Shown in pieces: positions 63,535 through 64,000 of a stretch of 64,000 nucleotides of DNA. The first letter of the stretch is position 1, and each line of letters begins with the position of its first letter. The position numbers were made by a program, and so were the translations under genes. Origin of the DNA: Chroococcus sp. FPU101 (GTDB lineage Bacteria > Cyanobacteriota > Cyanobacteriia > Cyanobacteriales > Microcystaceae). The notes beneath the pieces were generated by a model that was given only the letters and a program-made list of their open reading frames with translations, was not told the DNA's origin and ran no database searches. Where the stretch lies: positions 1-64,000 of the forward strand of contig NZ_BLJI01000010.1 in the NCBI RefSeq assembly GCF_017312365.1. Direction: 5' to 3'.

Positions 63535-64000
63535 TTGCTCTTATCAACGACGTTGGATACTTCACTCATTATTGAGTGCTTCAATACTTTTACCATCCTT
63601 ATCTTTTTCGCGTTCAGTGGCTGCGGTTCCTCTTCAGCCTAAAGTTTTAGTTTTAAGTTGTATTGACTATCGCTTTTTTGAAAACGAACAAATCTTTTTA
63701 AACGACAAAAATTTAGCACATCAATACGACTGGACAGCCTTAGCGGGAGCTTCTTTAGCCTTATCTGGTTTTCCCCATTCTGAAGATGCTACTGCTTTTT
63801 GGGATCAACTGGCTATATCTGAAAAACTACATCACATTAAAAAAGTAATTATTATTGATCATCAAGATTGTGGGGCATATGCTCAAAAAATAGACACGAA
63901 TTTGAGTAAAAATCCCGAACAAGAAAAACAAATTCATCGTCAATACCTCAGCCAAGCCTATCAAGAAATCCTCACCCGTTATCCTCAGCTTGAAATTGAA
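63524..64000 (+). CDS. Secreted beta-carbonic-anhydrase-like protein, partial (right edge)
   Basis: The frame opens at ATG 63524 (or 63527), overlapping the end of the SGNH gene, with AAGGA upstream, and stays open to the window end (159 codons seen). The N-terminus has a twin-arginine-like YQRRWILHSLLSASILLPSL export sequence. The beta-carbonic anhydrase zinc motifs follow: CxDxR in LSCIDYRFFE and HxxC in IIDHQDCGAY. They match the usual Cys, Asp/Arg, His, Cys zinc-site layout. Beta-carbonic anhydrases interconvert CO2 and bicarbonate, and the export signal suggests a periplasmic role. The C-terminus is outside the window. Confidence 0.75.
   Translation, partial: MMTNCSYQRRWILHSLLSASILLPSLSFSRSVAAVPLQPKVLVLSCIDYRFFENEQIFLNDKNLAHQYDWTALAGASLALSGFPHSEDATAFWDQLAISEKLHHIKKVIIIDHQDCGAYAQKIDTNLSKNPEQEKQIHRQYLSQAYQEILTRYPQLEIE

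Overview
This window is cyanobacterial DNA. It encodes C-phycoerythrin (cpeB, cpeA), a HEAT-repeat bilin lyase, BtpA and a CrhR-type DEAD-box helicase, it carries many HIP1-type GCGATCGC octamers, and it is AT-rich. Phycoerythrin together with a very large exopolysaccharide locus fits a sheath- or slime-forming unicellular cyanobacterium of the Cyanothece/Rippkaea/Aphanothece kind. That lineage call is inference only.

Layout. 1-3300: a 5'-truncated phosphoglycerate kinase fragment at the left edge, then lyase, cpeA, cpeB and btpA, all on the minus strand. 3344-5502: an eroded pocket with a decayed ORF, an IS630-family element with TA duplication, and a BrnT/BrnA-like toxin-antitoxin pair whose toxin is frameshifted twice. 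5745-9909: housekeeping genes rimO, crhR, ruvC, tRNA-Gln(TTG) and a TetR regulator. 10132-51698: an approximately 41.5 kb polysaccharide locus, almost all on the minus strand. 51699-53117: a mostly non-coding regulatory stretch holding two repeat families and an unlisted 54-aa gene. 53118-56658: small membrane and lipoprotein genes around a lone TnpB element. 56875-64000: GH57 glucanase, CARDB-subtilisin, SGNH hydrolase and a secreted beta-carbonic-anhydrase-like protein cut by the window edge.

How the polysaccharide locus works together (inference from families): the WbaP-type transferase at 50886-51698 loads the first sugar on the lipid carrier. GT2, GT4, GT14, Alg13/Alg14-like and several GT-C membrane glycosyltransferases extend it. 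A Wzx-type flippase (41468-42985) and Wzy-type polymerase (45280-46677) act with a Wzc-type co-polymerase/kinase (46693-48768) and a Wza-type export protein (10132-11529). An unusual nucleotide-sugar set (CDP-glucose pyrophosphorylase, NAD-epimerase, LhgO-like oxidase, RmlC-like epimerase, SAF-domain reductase, GMC oxidoreductase) probably makes a modified sugar. A sulfotransferase and two hexapeptide acyltransferases would decorate the polymer. Secreted proteins sit inside the locus: two 14-Asp-box repeat proteins, two polysaccharide-lyase-like proteins (one with a PEP-CTERM tail) and two RTX proteins. They may trim, anchor or organise the extracellular matrix.

Most notable: paired direct repeats placed upstream of both the initiating sugar transferase and a previously unlisted 54-aa gene, which suggests a shared duplicated control module; a 50-aa ribbon-helix-helix gene (TTG start) directly upstream of the Wzc-type gene; a frameshifted GT2 gene within the locus; and the broken pgk fragment with a fold-back repeat at its breakpoint.
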